Below, one piece after another: positions 16,050 through 28,139 of a stretch of DNA of 64,000 nt. How positions within the stretch are numbered: position 1 is the first letter of the stretch; every line of letters begins with the position of its first letter. The notes under the pieces were generated by a model that worked only from the letters and a program-made list of their open reading frames with translations, was not told the DNA's origin and ran no database searches. The position numbers and the translations under genes were made by a program. This DNA comes from Lunularia cruciata (Eukaryota > Streptophyta > Marchantiopsida > Lunulariales > Lunulariaceae), in the NCBI GenBank assembly GCA_948567375.1, contig OX419760.1, positions 63,422,911-63,486,910 on the forward strand, given 5' to 3'.

Positions 16050-16950
16050 CCATTGCTTTGTTGGAAGCATCTATACAAATGATGAAAGGTTTGTTCCAAT
16101 CAAACTTAACTTAAACATGCATAGGTATAAAAGCCTTCTTTAACTCCCAAAAGGCTACCACACTTGTCTTATCTCCAAAGAAAAGTGCATAATCTACTCC
16201 TTTTCTCAAATAAGATGTTATATCATGAGCTAAAAATATGAGAAAGAGAAGATAAACCTTTGATATTATCCTACCATTCTTAAAAAGTATCTAAACTTTG
16301 ACAAGTTTGTAGGAGAAAATAATTTTAATATCTTCTTTGCCTTCTTTGGATAGATAGCTAAACCCTCCTAATATATTATTAAAACCTAATAAAAGGCTTT
16401 TTATGGACCCAAATACACCTTTCTTTTGGTTTAATGAAGCATTCGGTTTATCCAATATTTGTAACTATTTGATAAGATTATCAAAGTGCTACTCTTTGCT
16501 CCCATAAATATAAAAATCATCAATGAAATATCTCACAAAGTTTTCAATGAATAGGTTAAATTATTTTTCATGAATTTTTGAAATGTTTTTAGGGTATATA
16601 AGGCCAAAGTGCATACTCAAAAGAAAATGTACCTCCAAGTGTATTGAATTTTGTCATGTGTTTTGTGTCTAATGCAATTCCAATTAGGGTATACTCATCT
16701 TCAAAGCTACAATATTCATGGATTACAAACTCTTCAAAGACACATCAATGAAGGGTAAAATATAATAGTCCTTCTGCTCAATATATTGACCTTCTTGTAA
16801 TAAACACACATCCTCAACTTCACATTCTTCTTCTTTACTATTAAGATGAGAGAGACCCATTCAAAATTCTTTGCCTCATAGATGAAGACTACTCAATTAA
16901 AATTTTCTTTCTCCTCATTGATAACCATTACTATTAATGGGTTGGTGCTC
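16050..16950 (-). pseudogene. Gypsy reverse transcriptase and RNase H fragments (family C)
   Basis: Minus-strand pieces: WVSLILIVKKKNVKLRMCV near 16870 (RT start), RYFIDDFYIYGSKE near 16510 (catalytic region, usually YIDD), KPNASLNQKKGVFGSIK near 16420, and FDWNKPFIICIDASNKAMG near 16080 (RNase H start, D present). Several frame changes separate them. Confidence 0.65.
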
Positions 16951-17531
16951 CTCTATTTTTTGCTAATAGATTTAGCTCTCTCTTCCAACTTAATGTAATG
17001 CTCTATCAAGAATAATACCTCCAAAATCTTGTAGAAGGAGGTAAATATGGATCTATTTGCAAAAAATATTCTTACATCTTACCCTCTTTTCTAAGGTCAC
17101 TATCTCATCATATTTGAGAGTGAACATTCTTCTCTTAATATTTTTGTTATGTAGTATCTAAACAAATCCTTAGGAACTTGAGATCCATGTAGAAATTGAT
17201 CACATTTGAACCTATGGTCTCTTCCTTTTAGTATCTATCTTCTTGTGTTAAGCCTACTTGTAGCTCTATCTTTGTGTACACTTCTAAGTAACTTTCTTCT
17301 TTTTGTTCAAGACTTGGTGTCTTTGAATCAAATTCATCTTCCTTGAAATTGACCAAAGTCACTTTGACCCTATGGTTCTTATAGCTTGTCCTAATATTTT
17401 ATTTGTGGTATCTTTTAATGAGTTTAGGTGCTCTCAACCAAGGCCTTCAGAATAAGATTCTATCGCTTGAATCTTGTAGCACTTAAAAAGACACTTTCAT
17501 TTGAAATTTTTTGATTGATAAGATTAGCTTC

Positions 17532-17569
17532 TAAATGGGTCTACCTATCTACATAGGTAGACCCATTTA
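17532..17569. repeat. Perfect 17-bp hairpin
   Basis: Arms 17532-17548 and 17553-17569 are exact reverse complements around a 4-nt loop (CTAC). No poly-T follows, and it is not within a recognisable gene. It may be the remnant end of a small inverted-repeat element. Confidence 0.8.
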
Positions 17570-18098
17570 CTTGTTACCCATGCTAGCTATAACTTATATT
17601 AGTTGGAGATCTTAAACCCAACTACTTCATTAAACATCAAACTTGTATTTATTATATTAACCATCATCTACCAGCACCATACTGAGGTCCATTCATGATC
17701 ACCTCAATCTTGGATGCTTCATCATAAGAAGCTTGTGCTTGGCATCCATCACCTATACTTCTTGAGATGACTTTTCTTTCTTCTTATTGCTACTCTCCGA
17801 GTTAGGTCCTCTCTTAAGCTTCCTTCTAAAGGATGAATTTAAGATAATAAATGACCCTATTGAAATGTTGCTTCTTTGACTACCAGCATCATCTACCATG
17901 TCATATTCATGTTAGATGGCCAAAAAAGAAAAGTCACTCATTTCAAGCTTCTTCCTTGGAGTCTTACTCTTGGGAAAAACTCTACTTGATCTAGAATTCT
18001 TACTCAAAGAGTCTTGTAAATATTTTGTAAATTTAGCTTGCTTCTTCTCTTGAGCAAGTATCTCAGCCTGTTTGGTTTTTGTTTGTACCATTGGAACT

Positions 18099-18696
18099 TG
18101 TAATACAAGTAGCTAGACATACTTTCTAGAGGTAAAAATTGTCTTGGTAATATGTTGAAAGATGCTATATATGATGGAATATGTAAATCAAATAGACGTG
18201 TCATCAAAAGAGTACTTCTACTGATAGGGTAGGAGTCTAAAACATCTTGAAAACTTTAGTCAATTTCAAAGGCCTAAATGGATGAATTAGACCTCAAAAA
18301 TAGAAAGAATCCTCTCCTACCAAGGAGGAAAAGGCTAGCCTTCTTGCCTACCCACTATTTGTCTTGTTGAGAGCTTTCCAATGGTACCTCACCCATGTGA
18401 TGTTGAGCTTCTAACAAGAAGATTCTCTAAAGATTCCCTTTGGTCAAACCTATTTGACCAACCAAATAGGACAAGGACCAACATATCACCCATCCATAGA
18501 ACTAATCTAAGAGTGAAGCTTGCTGACATATCACTAATCCATGTATCTGATCCAAGGATGGAGGTTCCTTTGAAGGGATCCTCCTTCTATATAATAAAGA
18601 GAAGATGTGTTTGGAGCATCGGAGTATTGAGTGTGAATCTTTGTATTTCTTCTCTTGTATTTTCCTTCAGGGTTCTTTTTTCCTCAAAATATTATG
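18099..18696 (+). repeat. Family A LTR, isolated copy
   Basis: About 598 bp alignable by eye from end to end with the LTRs of the chromovirus at 23-40 kb. It begins TGTAATAC, carries the conserved AGGCCTAA/TTAG block near 18270 and a TATATAATAAAGAG box near 18590, and ends near AATATTATG. No internal region follows, so it is a solo or truncated LTR. Flanks (GAACT left, TAACC right) do not make a convincing target duplication. Confidence 0.75.
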
Positions 18697-21548
18697 TAAC
18701 CACTTTTTGCACTATTAATATTGTTAGATGTACCATTAGTGCTGAATTCCTTGGTCTCCCAAGAAGAAGTATACCTCACAATGGAGCTTCAAAGCGTTCA
18801 TCTCGAGTTCACCCTTTGAGCTCTTGCTTGCAAAGCTTGCAAGTATAACTTAGATTATTTAGAGTAGTTTAAGCTCTATGAGTGTATGGAATTGCATATT
18901 TATAGAATATATGAAGTACATATCTAATTTTGAAGCATTGTGATATTTTGAAGTTTGTGTATGAATTCTTGTATGCAGTTGGCTTCTATAATGTATGATG
19001 TTGATAATGATATATACACATATAGTACCTATCTTAAAAAAGTCACTTTAATCATGAGCTTCTTATAGCTCTCATTTGGGAGAAAGTTTTCAATGAGAAT
19101 TTTATTAAACTCTCTTAGTGTAACCATTGGTGGATCCTACTTTCTCCTTTCCAATCCTCATCTAATATCAAACCTTCATCTTCTAAGAAATTAATCAAGA
19201 GAGAAGTCAGTTTCTTCCTTCTCTTCTCATTGCTTTTAATGTAAAATCTCTTGAAATCTCTAACAAATGCTTTCACATCCTTACTTTTATTCTCAAAGAA
19301 AACGAGAAGTTTCTCATTGCATTGTTTCTTTTGATGTGACCTACTTCAAAGTTCTTTTTTTTAAGATCCTTCTTCTTTTACTCCCTCAATTTGAGAGAAA
19401 AATATTTGCTTTCTCTCAAGTGACTGCTTATGCATGTAAAATTATGAGCCTAAGACTTCCTTTCAAGGAAATCCAAGCTTTTTTGTTGAAATATAGTAAA
19501 TAATTTTTTTCCAATATATAAAAAATAAAGAAAAGTATATTCAAGAGAGATTGAAGAGATTTACTTCCATTTCTAACAAACTCTATCAAGGCAAACTCAG
19601 CACAACAAGGTAAAATAGATATGTCTAGCATTGTTGCTTCTCCCATGGTGACTACTACTCTAAAACTCATATTCTCTTTGCCAATGATTTTAATAATAAT
19701 CTCTATGGCTGATTGATAGAGGGTTTCTATTTGCATGTTGTAATCACTCTTGGCATGTTGAAATCCAATGTTGGCCTTGGAACTGACCATAAACAAAAGA
19801 AATTCAACAAAGAGTCTTCTTTTTCAATATTATTTCCTACCACTAGAGCAAATAGATTATGTAAAAAATCTATTGGGGCAAAAGGATCCAAATGCTAATT
19901 CAAAACTAAATAATATATCCTTTGTAGTATAGTTTTAATCATAAATACCTTCTTTTCTATCCTACAAAATTGTTGGAGATATATAAGTTGAAATCTTAGT
20001 CAACACTTAATCTATATTTCTTGCACAACATAAGAAGCTATTCAAAACTTCTAATCTCTTAGAACAAAGTGATTAGAAGTTCAGATATAACAAATTCAAC
20101 TTTTTTATTAAATTTAATCAAAATATTATAGAAATTCTAATCACAAACTATATATCCTTCCACATCAAAACTTGTCCTAATACAAAAGTAGCACAATGAT
20201 CAAGTAGAAAGTATAAAGTTGCTACCACTCTAGCTTCCACTTCATAAGATATGAAATGGTCTTTGTAATCTTGCAAGTACTAAGCATAAGCTTCCAATTG
20301 AGGTATAAGAGCCCCTCTAACTTGATCAAGTTGATTCTTCATCATGAGCACTTCAGAAGTCAAAGTGAAAATCTCTCATTGTAGATATAGGAATTTGCAT
20401 CCATGGTGTACTCAAAGCTCCAAGATACACCATAAAAGAACATTAAGCCCACATATCATCACCCAAATCACAAGCAATGATAGTGGCTTTGAACCCAAGA
20501 ATGATAAGAAAATGTAATTATGGTGCACACATTTTTACAAGAATTTTCTGTTTTCTTAATTTCACTCTTGTTTGTAAAGATATGGTAGAATAATTTCTTG
20601 TTTAGGAAGGAAAACTTCTCCGTTGAGTTTCCTTTGGAGTTGTGTCTATATATATCATAGTATGAAAGAAGAATGCCAAATGAGTCAAGTCCAAAGGATC
20701 TTTAGACCCAAAGGCCCTCAAACCTACAGATCATACAATCAATTTGAATGCATCACCACTTGGTTGGAAAATTTTGCCTCCATAGATTTTTTGCATTCAA
20801 GGAGTTGTTTGCATGCATAGATCGATCACTGAATATTTGAAAATTGAATAACAATGACTAAAAAATCTGGCTATAAAATCAATTGTACACTAATCAAATT
20901 CACTTTTTGCAGATCAATTTAAATCTCAGGTCCAAGTGAGCTCAGAGATTTCAAATCTTAGCAAATCTTTGTAGTTTTTACCATATTTTTAGTATTCTAG
21001 CCTTTGCCTTCATACTTAGACCACTTTCAATAAGAAACATGATGTTTGTCCAGAAACCCATGAGGAAGATCCACAAAGCCATTCTTTGTAGCCCAAAAAT
21101 TAACAAATGTGCAATTCATTATAACAATAACATAATTTACAACAAGCATCATGCTTTGGTATTGGGAGTTGAGTGACTTCACAATTATCTATTAGATGAA
21201 GGAGAGGAAGGAGAGAACACAATGGTCCTAAGAGTAAATCCATTCAACTAGACCAAAGAGAACTAGGAAAAATATTAAGTGTATATGCAGGACCAACAAG
21301 GGCAATGAAATTGGATACAAAGTCTGAGCCAACAAACAAAGTGCTAGAGAACCACATCAATGCATTCTTTGTTGAAAAATTCCAAGAAAAATTGGATAGA
21401 CGGTGAGTGGTTATAAGGATATAGCCCAAAGTGTAGTGGTGGAGGCAATAATGAAGATATTTAAGCCAAAGAGAACAACCTACCTCACCAACAACCAAGT
21501 TGTCTTCTTTGAATACATGTACAAAAGGAAGCTTGTCAATTAGGCAAA
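18697..21548. other. AT-rich sequence, nothing recognised
   Basis: Open frames are short and have no recognisable motif. It may belong to the same eroded host repeat as the region near 21.5-23.1 kb, but no motif supports a class. Confidence 0.35.
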
Positions 21549-22171
21549 ATGTTTTATTTCTATGCAAGGAGTTTACACAAGGAGTTCAAAGAAGATGGTG
21601 GAGTGACTTATAAAGATTCTTTTTTCATCCACTACTACATGGGGCTAAATTTACTAACAAAGGATAAGCTTAAGAAGTTTCCCAATAACTCTCATCCAGT
21701 GGGTTACTTTACCTTGCAGCTTGAAGTGAAATCCTTGATTAAGAAAAAAAATTTGGTAGAGGAAAAGTATGCATTAAATGGAGAATTTATACCAATGGAA
21801 GAAGACAAAAACACCACCACAAAGAAGAAGGAGAAGATGCCTCCAAAAAATTCTTAATCACTAGCAAAGAGACCAAGGAGAAATCTCCTAATAATAGATG
21901 TAAGTTTGGATAGGGAAGAAGAAGCCTCAAAAGAAGAAGAGTCCAAAGGAGAGTACCAAGAGGAAGAAGAAAGATCCTTCATATTGCAAGGATTGGCATT
22001 GGGATTGGAGTGAAGAGAGCAATACAAAGATGCACTATCTACTCTAAACCCAAAGTAGAGTGAAGACCAGGAAGAGCAAGCCAAAGACCAAGGAGAAACC
22101 TTGCATCAACTTGAAGTACCTCCTAGTTCTAACAAAGAAGCATATTTCTGAAAGAAGAGTTGGTGGGGACC
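21549..22171 (+). pseudogene. Broken charged-protein open frame, host of an LTR insertion
   Basis: An open frame from 21549 of about 102 residues becomes Lys/Glu-rich (TTTKKKEKMPPKNS at its end). Lys/Glu-rich coding-like sequence continues, with stops, to 22171. After the LTR inserted at 22172 a similar Lys-rich run resumes at 22765, so both sides were once one unit. I do not recognise the protein; a retroelement gag or a host low-complexity protein are both possible. Confidence 0.35.
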
Positions 22172-22759
22172 TGTAATAATCCAAGGTCAAGAGAACACTC
22201 CAAGAGAGAAGAGAGAAAACACTAGTTTCACACTCAATACTCCGATGCCCCAAAAGAGCACCTCTTCTTTAATAAACAGCAAAGAGGATCCACTCAAAAG
22301 GAAGCTCCACCCTTGGATCAGATACATGAATTGGTGACTTGTCAATGAGCTCCATCCTTGGATTAGTTGTTTGGATGGGTGACATATCAATCCTTGTCCT
22401 ATGTAGTTGGTCAATTGGGTTTGACCAAAGGAAATCTTTAGAGAATCTTCCTATAGGGAGCTCAAAATCATGTGGGTGAGGTATATTGGAAAGTTCTCAA
22501 TGAGACAAATCACAAGAGTGAGAAAGCAAGCCTTTTTTTCACAAGGGGAATTTTTCCATTTTGAGGCCTAATTCATCCGCTTAGGCCTCCAAAATTGGCT
22601 CTAAAGTTTTCAAGCTATTTTAGACTTCTAGCCAATTAATAAAATTACTCTTTTGGTAACACCTCTATCTGATCTTCCTAGCCCATTTTACATAACATCC
22701 TTTTTGTTACCAAGCAAATTTTCAACCTCCAGATAATATGTCTAACTACTTGTATTATA
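22172..22759 (-). repeat. Family A solo LTR with perfect target duplication
   Basis: Reverse-oriented copy of the family A LTR (588 bp), flanked by GGACC at 22167-22171 and again at 22760-22764. The exact 5-bp duplication and lack of internal sequence show a solo LTR left by LTR-LTR recombination. The conserved AGGCCTAA-type block is at about 22580. Confidence 0.88.
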
Positions 22760-22764
22760 GGACC

Positions 22765-23120
22765 AAAGAAAAACAAGAAGAAGAACTTTGGAGTGAAGAC
22801 CAACAAGAAGCCAATCAAGAAGTGGAAAAGAGGGTATAAATAGAGGAAGAGTGCAAAGACCCTCCAAGTGTAGTGTTAGAAAAAGTAGGAGGAGATTCAA
22901 CCCCAAAACCCTAAGTATTAGTCAAGGAAGGAGAAAATTTCATAAATCCACTTGGTGAGATAAACACTATAGATGATGCAGCTTCTTTTGCAACAATATC
23001 AAAAATTCTACCCCAATGTGGTTGATTATATCACACTTATCTAAAGGTTCCACAAGATCATCTTCACTTGGAGTGCAAATGAGGCTAAAAGGGAGGAGGA
23101 AATGAAGAAAACAAGGAACT
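22765..23120. other. Continuation of the host relic up to the chromovirus
   Basis: Lys-rich coding-like sequence with stops, continuing the unit interrupted at 22172. The last five bases (GAACT, 23116-23120) are the left target duplication of the chromovirus. Confidence 0.4.
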
Positions 23121-23673
23121 TGTATAAGGAGACCTCAATATGATAGGTGATGGAATAAGTAGATCAGATAGAGGTATCACCAAAAGAGTATTTTATTTAT
23201 AGTGCAAGAGTATAAAATAACATGAAAACTTTAGAGCAAATTTTGGAGGCCTAAATGGATGAATTAGGCCTAAAAACTATGCACATTTCCCACCAAGGAA
23301 GAACTTAGGCTGGCCTTCCCTCCCCCCTTGTTTGCCTATCAACATCTTTCCAAATTTACCTCACCCATGCAATTATGAGATTTTTACAAGAAGATTCCCT
23401 AAAGATTCCCTCCATTCAAAGCTTGTTTGACCAACCAGATAGGACCAAAACCAACATGTCACCCATGCATACAACTAATCTAAGGGTAGAGCTTGCTGGC
23501 ATGTCACCAATTCATGTTTTTGATCCAAGGGTGGAGCTTCTTTTGAAGGAATCCTCTTTGCTGTATAATAAAGACAAGGTGTTCCTTTGGGACATTGGAC
23601 TTGTGAGTGTGAAGGTTTTTGTTTCTTCTTTCGGGTTTTCTCTTGGGAGTTCTCATATCCTTGGAAAATTACA
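23121..23673 (+). repeat. 5' LTR of the family A chromovirus
   Basis: Ends in TTACA directly before the primer binding site and matches the 3' LTR at 39784-40366. The first part has an internal deletion, so the start at TGTATAAGG is inferred from the flanking GAACT. It contains the AGGCCTAA...TTAGGCCT block near 23250 and a TATAATAAAGA box near 23562. Confidence 0.8.
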
Positions 23674-23674
23674 A

Positions 23675-23686
23675 TGGTATTAGAGC
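23675..23686 (+). other. Primer binding site (initiator Met tRNA)
   Basis: TGGTATTAGAGC starts one base after the LTR end. It differs by one base from the usual plant site TGGTATCAGAGC, the complement of the 3' end of initiator tRNA-Met used to prime minus-strand synthesis. Confidence 0.88.
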
Positions 23687-24301
23687 AAGTATTTCAATCC
23701 AAGAGAGTGGATAACCCCTCTTTGACAAACATGAGCTATTGAGACTGAGTAATTTTGAGTAGAGAAATTGTAGTGAAATTGATAGAATAGGAGTGTTTTA
23801 GAGAGAGGATGGGATGGAGGCTCTTGGAGGAAACTTTCCTACACATTACTTTCTATTCTTGAATTTGTTCCACATCAAGATTGTGTATATCTAGCAAGAG
23901 CAAGTGAGAGTATATCCCATTTACTATTTCAAAGCAAAGTTTATGGATATAATGATGAATTCACCAAATTTGGTGATTCTACCTATAATGATCTATGATG
24001 ATAGAGAGTATGATTTGACAATCTATATTTTGTTGTGATGTATCTAAATATACCAAATCCTCTCCCTTTCAACACTCAAGTAAAAATTCATTAAGTGGTT
24101 AGACAAAAAGTGATGTTTAGGGATTTTGTAATCTACAGTTTTGGTGAGGAATATTATCAAAAAGTGATAGCCTATGAAGTCCCAATGGTATTTCTAGTAG
24201 TCCATGCACTCTCTCACGTGATAATTTAACTCTTTATTGAAGTAGGAAGTAGTGTTTGAGCATTGCTATGTGTAGGAATAATTGAATTGTAGTAACAAAA
24301 T

Positions 24302-25290
24302 TTGATGCAAGGAATACAAGGGATGTTGAAAGAGTTTTGGGAGATGAAGATGACCATGGAGACATCGCAAAGTCAAGTATATATCTTTTGGAATGATTAT
24401 GCAATGCAAGAAGGAGAAACATCTCAAAACGTAACACCAACGGCTGAAGTACCTAGAGAGTCACTCATGCCAATGACACCAACCCCAGTCAACAATGAAG
24501 CCACATTGTTGCTACCAATGAAGAAGACATGCAATATTGAGCCTTACAATGGGCATTGTTCCATGGGAGTAGTGGATAATTGGATTTCAAGAATGAACCA
24601 ATACTTTTAATTATTCACAAAGGAGATCACCGATCATTTTACAAGCGTGTTTGCATGTGGGTACTTGACTAATAAAGCCCTCACATGGTATGATGCTTGG
24701 GCATGAGCAATGTTGGTAGAAGGAAGAAAGGTCACTTGGACGTAAATGTAAGAAAGGTTGGTAAAGAACTTCTAATCCATGGATTCCGTGCAAATGACCC
24801 AAACCAAACTATGGAGGTTGGAGTAGAAGAACATCATACAAGTGTATGTGGAAGCATTTCTTGATCTACAAGTTGCAATAATTGACTTGAGTTCATCAAA
24901 GATCTAGACAATTCAAAATGAGTGTTAAAAGAGCAAATTCACCAAGAAGTAATGGTACAAAATCCTTGCACCATTTTTGAAGCCATTGCTTGCGCTTAGA
25001 GGTGAAAGGGTAGTCTTGACTCAACATTATTGGGCTAAAACAATCATTTTGGTGGACTAGTTCCTATGGACTTATGCAACATTTGGTTGAAGACCGAGGA
25101 GCACAATTGCTCTAAGAGAATGGGGAGAGGGGAAAGAAAGAAGAGATGGAGTCCCACAAGGAGAAGGGATTTAAGAAAAACAATGTTGTTATTACAATTG
25201 TGGCCAAGTTGGGCACATAGCCATCAACTGCCGTGCTCGTCTTCGTAGGGGCCCTCGGCCTCCATACAAGCAATCTTTGGAAAAAATGGA
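24302..25290 (+). pseudogene. gag of the chromovirus (broken)
   Basis: The first open part (24302-24610) ends in a gag-like VVDNWISRMNQYF block. Stops and shifts follow, then near 25185-25250 a zinc-knuckle-like segment reads CYYNCGQVGHIAINC followed by a basic run. The Cys-Cys spacing is one residue longer than the canonical C-x2-C-x4-H-x4-C. Gag would form the virus-like particle and bind the RNA genome. Confidence 0.75.
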
Positions 25291-25439
25291 GAGACAAATT
25301 GAAGAAGAGGATATGGAAATCACATCAGAAAATGAAGATTGCTAATAAATGTACCTTGCAGCCTTCTTGGCTCAATGGAGAAGCAAAAGAGCAAGGAGAA
25401 GAAGAGAGTAAATACGCAAAGATCAATGAAGACAAACTC

Positions 25440-25600
25440 ACAATTGATTGTCATGAATGGAGTCCTAAAAGGCAATCTAGTGAGAGTATTGATTGACCCT
25501 TGAGCAACAAAGAATTTCTTATCTTGCTCTATTGCAATAATATTAGAGATGGATCTAAAGAAGGCTGAGAATACAGAAGTAGAGCTACCTAATGGGCAGC
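25440..25600 (+). pseudogene. Aspartic protease remnant of the chromovirus
   Basis: Reads VRVLID, a stop-containing active site (D-P-stop-A-T where D-S/T-G-A-T is expected), then KNFLS and a hydrophobic segment, matching the retropepsin start. It would have cut the polyprotein. The catalytic loop is destroyed. Confidence 0.6.
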
Positions 25601-25919
25601 AAAGAGGATTGAGTCATTACCTAAAAAGGTAGCACTCTTTATGAGAGAGTATCAAGAAGCAATTGAATGGCAAGTGATACGGTTAGCTTGTTATGATGCA
25701 ATGGTATGGTTAGGCATGTTGTGGATGGAGCATTACAACCCTATGGTTGATTGAGAGAGAAAGTAGTGAGAACTTGCCAATAGAAGATCATTAGGGTTAA
25801 AGAAAGATCACACAAGCAAGAATTACCTCTCTATATCATGTGGATAACATCTCTTTGTAAGATAGATAGATGTTTCTTGGATCTTATAACAAAAGTCTGG
25901 AGTGCATAACTTGATGGAA

Positions 25920-26373
25920 AAATTCTTGAGAAATTCAAAGATGTGGTCAATGAGTTTCAAAATGATCTACACTCAAGATTATTGCCAAAAAAGAGGGTAG
26001 GTCATAAAATTGAGATATTTCTAGGAAAGATACCTCCTTGTAAGGCCACATATTGTCTACCACCTCATGAATTGAAGGAGTATAAGGCTCAAATCAAGGA
26101 TATGCTAACAAAAGAGTTTATCCAATGTATCACCATATGGGGCTCTTGTCTTGTTTGTGAAGAAGAAAGATGGTAAAATACACATACGCATTGACTATAG
26201 GGGCCTAAATCAACAAATAATGAAGAATAAATATCCTTGATCCCACATGGATGACCTATTTGATCAACTAAATAGGGAAAAACACTTCACCAAACTTGAT
26301 CTATGGAGGGGTTACAACCAAATCTGGATAGCAAAGGAAGACATGCACAAAATTACTTTTTGAACAAGGTATG
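25920..26373 (+). pseudogene. Reverse transcriptase, N-terminal part (chromovirus)
   Basis: Contains KATYCLPPHELKEYKAQ and a [20 protein letters not shown]-type block, then DDLFDQLN and FTKLDLWRGYNQI, the classical gypsy RT fingers and palm. It ends at ...TRY where the A' LTR is inserted. Several in-frame stops are present. Confidence 0.85.
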
Positions 26374-27108
26374 TGTAATACCAAGAGCTAGCCATATGAT
26401 CTAGATGTGAAATTTGGTTTGGTAGCATCTAGAATGATGTTATACATGATGGTCCAAATAGATCAGATAGAGGTATCACCAAAAGACTACTTTTACAAAT
26501 AGGGCAAAAACCAAAATAGACTTGAAAACCTTAGAACCAATAGCTAGACATATGATTTATAGGTGAAAATTGGTTTGGTAACATCTGGATGGATGTTATA
26601 CATGATGTAATAAATAGATCAAAAAGAGATATCACCAAAAGGGGACTTATACTAATAGAGTAGGAACCAAAATATGTCAAATCTTTGAAGGCAATTTTGA
26701 AGGCCTAAACAGATGAATTAGGCCTAAAAAATGTGCAAATTCTCCCCCAAGCAGTGGAAAGATTGGCCTTCCCTCCCCTTGCTTTGTCTTATCAAGAGCT
26801 TTCCAATGGTACCTCATCCACTTGATTTTGAGATTCCTATAGGAAGATTCCCTAAAAGATTCCCTCTGGTCAAAGCTTGTTTGACCAACCAGATAGGACC
26901 AAGATAGACATGTCACCCATCCAAGTAAGTAATCCAAGGGTGGAGCTTGCTGACATATCACCTATCTGTGTGCCCAATCCTATAATGGAGCTTCCTTGGA
27001 GGAGATCCTCTTTGTCTATATAATAAAGAGAAGGTGCTCCTTTGGGGCATCGGATGATTGAGTGTGAAATCTATGTTTTTTCTCTTCTCTTGTCCTTGGA
27101 GTATTACG
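26374..27108 (+). repeat. Family A' LTR inserted in the chromovirus RT, with duplicated U3
   Basis: 735 bp starting TGTAATACC and ending ATTACG. Flanks GTATG (left) and ATATG (right) are a 5-bp target duplication with one change, and RT coding resumes in register right after ([16 protein letters not shown]). The first roughly 160 bp are repeated in tandem from about 26534, which other family A copies lack. No internal domain is present, so it is a solo-type insertion. Confidence 0.88.
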
Positions 27109-27480
27109 ATATGGCTACTTTGAGTACTTGGTGATGTTGTTTGGCCTCACCAATGCACCAACCACTTTCATGAGTTTGATGAATGACTTTTTTTTTCCCA
27201 TACTTGGATATATCTATTTTTAACTTCCTAGATAATATCTTAGTCTAGAGTAGGACAATGATGGAACACAAGTAGCATCTACAAGAAGTCCTCTAGATTC
27301 TACAAAAAAAATCAATTCTATGCTAAAATCTCAAAATGCAAGTTTGGCAAGTCGGAAGTAGAATACTTGGAGCATAGAGTTAGTGCAGAAGACATCCAAG
27401 TATTAACAAATAAAATGAAGGTCATTCAAAAATACAGTGCTCTAGAAGATCTAACTCAACTCAAGAGCTTCTTGAGATTG
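27109..27480 (+). pseudogene. Reverse transcriptase, C-terminal part (chromovirus)
   Basis: Continues the RT after the LTR insertion: [18 protein letters not shown], then a degraded YLD-type catalytic region, then pieces of the thumb and connection (EYLEHRV, LTQLKSFLRL). Frame shifts remove activity. Confidence 0.8.
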
Positions 27481-27639
27481 ATGTGATTCTATCATCAATT
27501 TGTCAAGGACTTCTCCAAGGTTGCATAACTTCTAATATCACTATTGAGCAAGGGGCAGAAGTGGATGTGAGGAACTGCACAAGAATTGGCCTTTCAAGAA
27601 TTGAAAGATGCATTACTACATGCACCAATCTTGAAATGT

Positions 27640-28010
27640 TAGGACCCAAAATGTTTGATCAAGTTGGCTATAGATGCATCAAGCGTAGCAATTGGAGTAG
27701 TCCTACAACAAGAGTGGCATGATAGATGGCACCCAATTGCATATTTTTCTCAAAAGTTGTTATCAATAGAATGCAACTATCACACCATTGAACAAGAAAA
27801 GCTAGCCATTGTCCTTGCAACCAAGCATTGGAAGCACTATCTTGGTGAGAAGGCATTTGTAGTGGATACAGATCACAAACCTCTAGTCTACCTCAAGACA
27901 TTGAAAGATCTATCTCATCAACAAATTTGGTGGGCAAAATGGAGACAATTGTTCAACATGACAATCATGTGGAAAGCAAGAAGCAACTTGCAAATGCATT
28001 CATCCAAATG
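27640..28010 (+). pseudogene. RNase H of the chromovirus
   Basis: Long readable block: KLAIDASSVAIGVVLQQ, HPIAYFSQKL, HTIEQEKLAIVLATKHWKHY and DTDHKPLVYLKT. The D, E and D residues of the RNase H fold can be seen. It would have degraded RNA in the RNA-DNA hybrid. Confidence 0.88.
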
Positions 28011-28139
28011 TTGATGGTAAACAATCTTGTGGTAGAGGTCAAGATGATCCTTGAATTCTAGCCAACAATGCTTGCTACTACAAAAACTGATCCATAGATT
28101 AGAAGAGCTCAATCATCCAAAGGTATCACCAACACCCAA

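Larger units (their letters stand above)
13000..17300 (-). mobile_element. Decayed Ty3/gypsy relic (family C)
   Basis: On the minus strand, scattered and frame-broken, pol pieces occur in gypsy order: reverse transcriptase (about 16930 down to 16130), RNase H (about 16120-16050), then integrase (about 15360-14950). Boundaries are not defined, no LTR pair or target duplication was found, and the outer limits are approximate. It is far more eroded than families A and B and looks like the oldest retroelement layer here. It lacks obvious similarity to A or B and may be a separate lineage. Confidence 0.6.
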
